Assembly (NCBI GenBank): GCA_020345705.1
Contig: CP070766.1
Coordinates: 1,029,299-1,035,971, forward strand
DNA length: 6,673 bases
Origin: Candidatus Zixiibacteriota bacterium
GTDB taxonomy: Bacteria; Zixibacteria; MSB-5A5; GN15; PGXB01
Direction of reading: 5' to 3'
Positions 5,798-6,673 of this stretch are shown one piece after another. Under the pieces are notes generated by a model. That model saw only the letters and a list, made by a program, of their open reading frames with translations. It ran no database searches and was not told where the DNA came from. Position 1 is the first letter of the stretch; each line of letters starts with the position of its first letter. Position numbers and translations under genes: made by a program.

Positions 5798-6673
5798 CTA
5801 TTTTAGAAACACCATCTTCCGGGCTTCGGAATAGTCCCCGGCCGTCAGCTGATAGAAATAGACGCCCGCAGCAACGGTCTGACCGGATTCGTCGGTGCCG
5901 TCCCAGTCAACGCTGTGTGTGCCGGCCGACTTGGTTTCGTTGACAAGAGTGTTAATCTTCTGCCCGAGCAGGTTGTACACGAGCAGCTCAACGTCGGCCC
6001 GTACCGGGATTCTGTATTTGATAAACGTCCTCGGATTGAACGGATTCGGATAATTCTGAGACAGGCTGAAGCTCCCGGGCAGAGTCGACATATCGCCGGT
6101 ATCGCCGATGTCGGTTGGCTTTGGCGAAATATATACCGCGAACGCGTGTGAGAACTCGGAATAGTCTTGTCCGTCATACGTGGTGCGGAACCGCCAGTAA
6201 TAAACCAGATCGTGGCTGAGTTCATTGGGAGATGTATATTCGGGTACCTTCAAGCCGTTATACTCGCAGATCGGCGAGCGAAAATCATAGTATCGGCTAA
6301 GCTGGAAGTGGTACATGGCACCGTCCGGCAGATCGGAAACCAGCCCCGTCCAGTCAAATGTTGGGCGGGCCGTCTCCGACGTCGAGCCGTTAGGCGGGAA
6401 AACTGACGAGACCGGTTCAACTGTGTAGTAAAAGACAAAACAACCGGATTCAAAGCCGCCGGTCGGTTTGGCCGTCAGGGGAGGGGCCGGGTAGTCTTTG
6501 AATAAAGTCAGCCTGGTGTCCCCGATTTTGACATCGGCGGAAAACGTCGCATCCGGCGGCGCATTCAGCTTCGTCCTGATGATGATTCTGTACTCGCCGT
6601 TTTGAAGATTATAATCTATGGCCCTCTCATCAATGGCGTTATCGGCGTTGGCATCGAGACGCCAGTATGATCC
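5798..6673 (-). CDS. Secreted protein with FN3/Ig-like domain and T9SS-type C-terminal domain, 5'-truncated by window edge
   Basis: The minus-strand frame is open from the window end to the TAG at 5798-5800 (291 residues). No stop separates the Met at 6314-6316 from the upstream part, so that Met is internal and the start lies outside the window. The last 90 residues (about 201-291) are a T9SS-type A / FlgD-like sorting domain: SFSLSQNYPNPFNPRTFIKY, VYNLLGQKINTL, WDGTDESGQTVAAGVYFYQL and final KMVFLK. Residues about 88-190 resemble an FN3/Ig-like beta-sandwich (ARPTFDW, YYWRFRTTYDG). The first 85 residues are beta-rich with an acidic stretch (RLDANADNAIDERAID), without a clear family. Such proteins are carried across the outer membrane and held at the surface or released. 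The catalytic or binding part, if any, is upstream and unseen. A terminator follows the gene. Confidence 0.88.
   Translation of the reverse strand, partial: GSYWRLDANADNAIDERAIDYNLQNGEYRIIIRTKLNAPPDATFSADVKIGDTRLTLFKDYPAPPLTAKPTGGFESGCFVFYYTVEPVSSVFPPNGSTSETARPTFDWTGLVSDLPDGAMYHFQLSRYYDFRSPICEYNGLKVPEYTSPNELSHDLVYYWRFRTTYDGQDYSEFSHAFAVYISPKPTDIGDTGDMSTLPGSFSLSQNYPNPFNPRTFIKYRIPVRADVELLVYNLLGQKINTLVNETKSAGTHSVDWDGTDESGQTVAAGVYFYQLTAGDYSEARKMVFLK

Noticed and set aside
6314..6316. ATG at 6314-6316 as the start of the T9SS-type protein
   Set aside because: No stop codon occurs between it and the window edge, and it lies inside a beta-sandwich domain.
1..6673. CRISPR arrays, insertion sequences, tRNA or rRNA genes
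   Set aside because: No regularly spaced direct repeats, transposase motifs, terminal inverted repeats or structural RNA sequence were seen on either strand.

Overview
The window looks like chromosomal DNA of a bacterium of the FCB superphylum, most likely an uncultivated lineage close to candidate phylum Zixibacteria. Two kinds of sequence point there. One is a secreted protein ending in a type IX secretion (T9SS)-like C-terminal domain with the QNYPNPFNP signature. The other is a pair of dockerin-like EF-hand repeats of the NILDVTYIINYLYKGG type. The assignment is an inference from protein style; no rRNA or other phylogenetic marker is present.

Layout from left to right. Bases 1-1116 (+) hold the 3' part of a secreted papain-family (C1A) cysteine peptidase, followed by a putative-Ig (He_PIG-like) domain and two dockerin-like repeats. 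Converging on it with a 39-bp gap is a SixA-type phosphohistidine phosphatase (1156-1623, -). A 12-bp hairpin at 1743-1771 closes a two-gene minus-strand operon (5380 to 1780). The operon encodes the two halves of a heterodimeric ABC exporter of the TM287/288, BmrC/BmrD and LmrC/LmrD class. The two genes overlap by 8 bp, and the two ATP sites are asymmetric: one subunit has Asp for the catalytic Glu, the other has a degenerate signature motif. Upstream lies a non-annotated stretch of about 400 bp, and then the 3' part of a T9SS-type secreted protein (5798 to beyond 6673, -) with its own terminator.

The most interesting part is the stretch at 5431-5676. It carries a good sigma70-type promoter (TTGACA, 16 bp, TATTTT), a possible 24-codon glycine-rich ORF ending in tandem stops (TAG TGA), and a strong intrinsic terminator (9-bp GC stem followed by seven T). 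The terminator sits about 50 bp before the first exporter gene, which has no convincing promoter of its own. A segment in the small ORF can pair over 8 G/C pairs with the 5' arm of the terminator, and an earlier segment can pair with that same segment. This is the 1:2 / 2:3 / 3:4 arrangement of a transcription attenuator. It recalls the leader ORF bmrB, which controls the related bmrCD exporter in Bacillus subtilis by ribosome-mediated attenuation. A separately transcribed small peptide gene or small RNA is the main alternative.

The outer genes (peptidase, T9SS protein) concern the cell surface. The exporter probably moves a drug, lipid or peptide; its substrate cannot be read from the sequence. 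SixA has no visible partner histidine kinase or phosphotransfer protein in the window.
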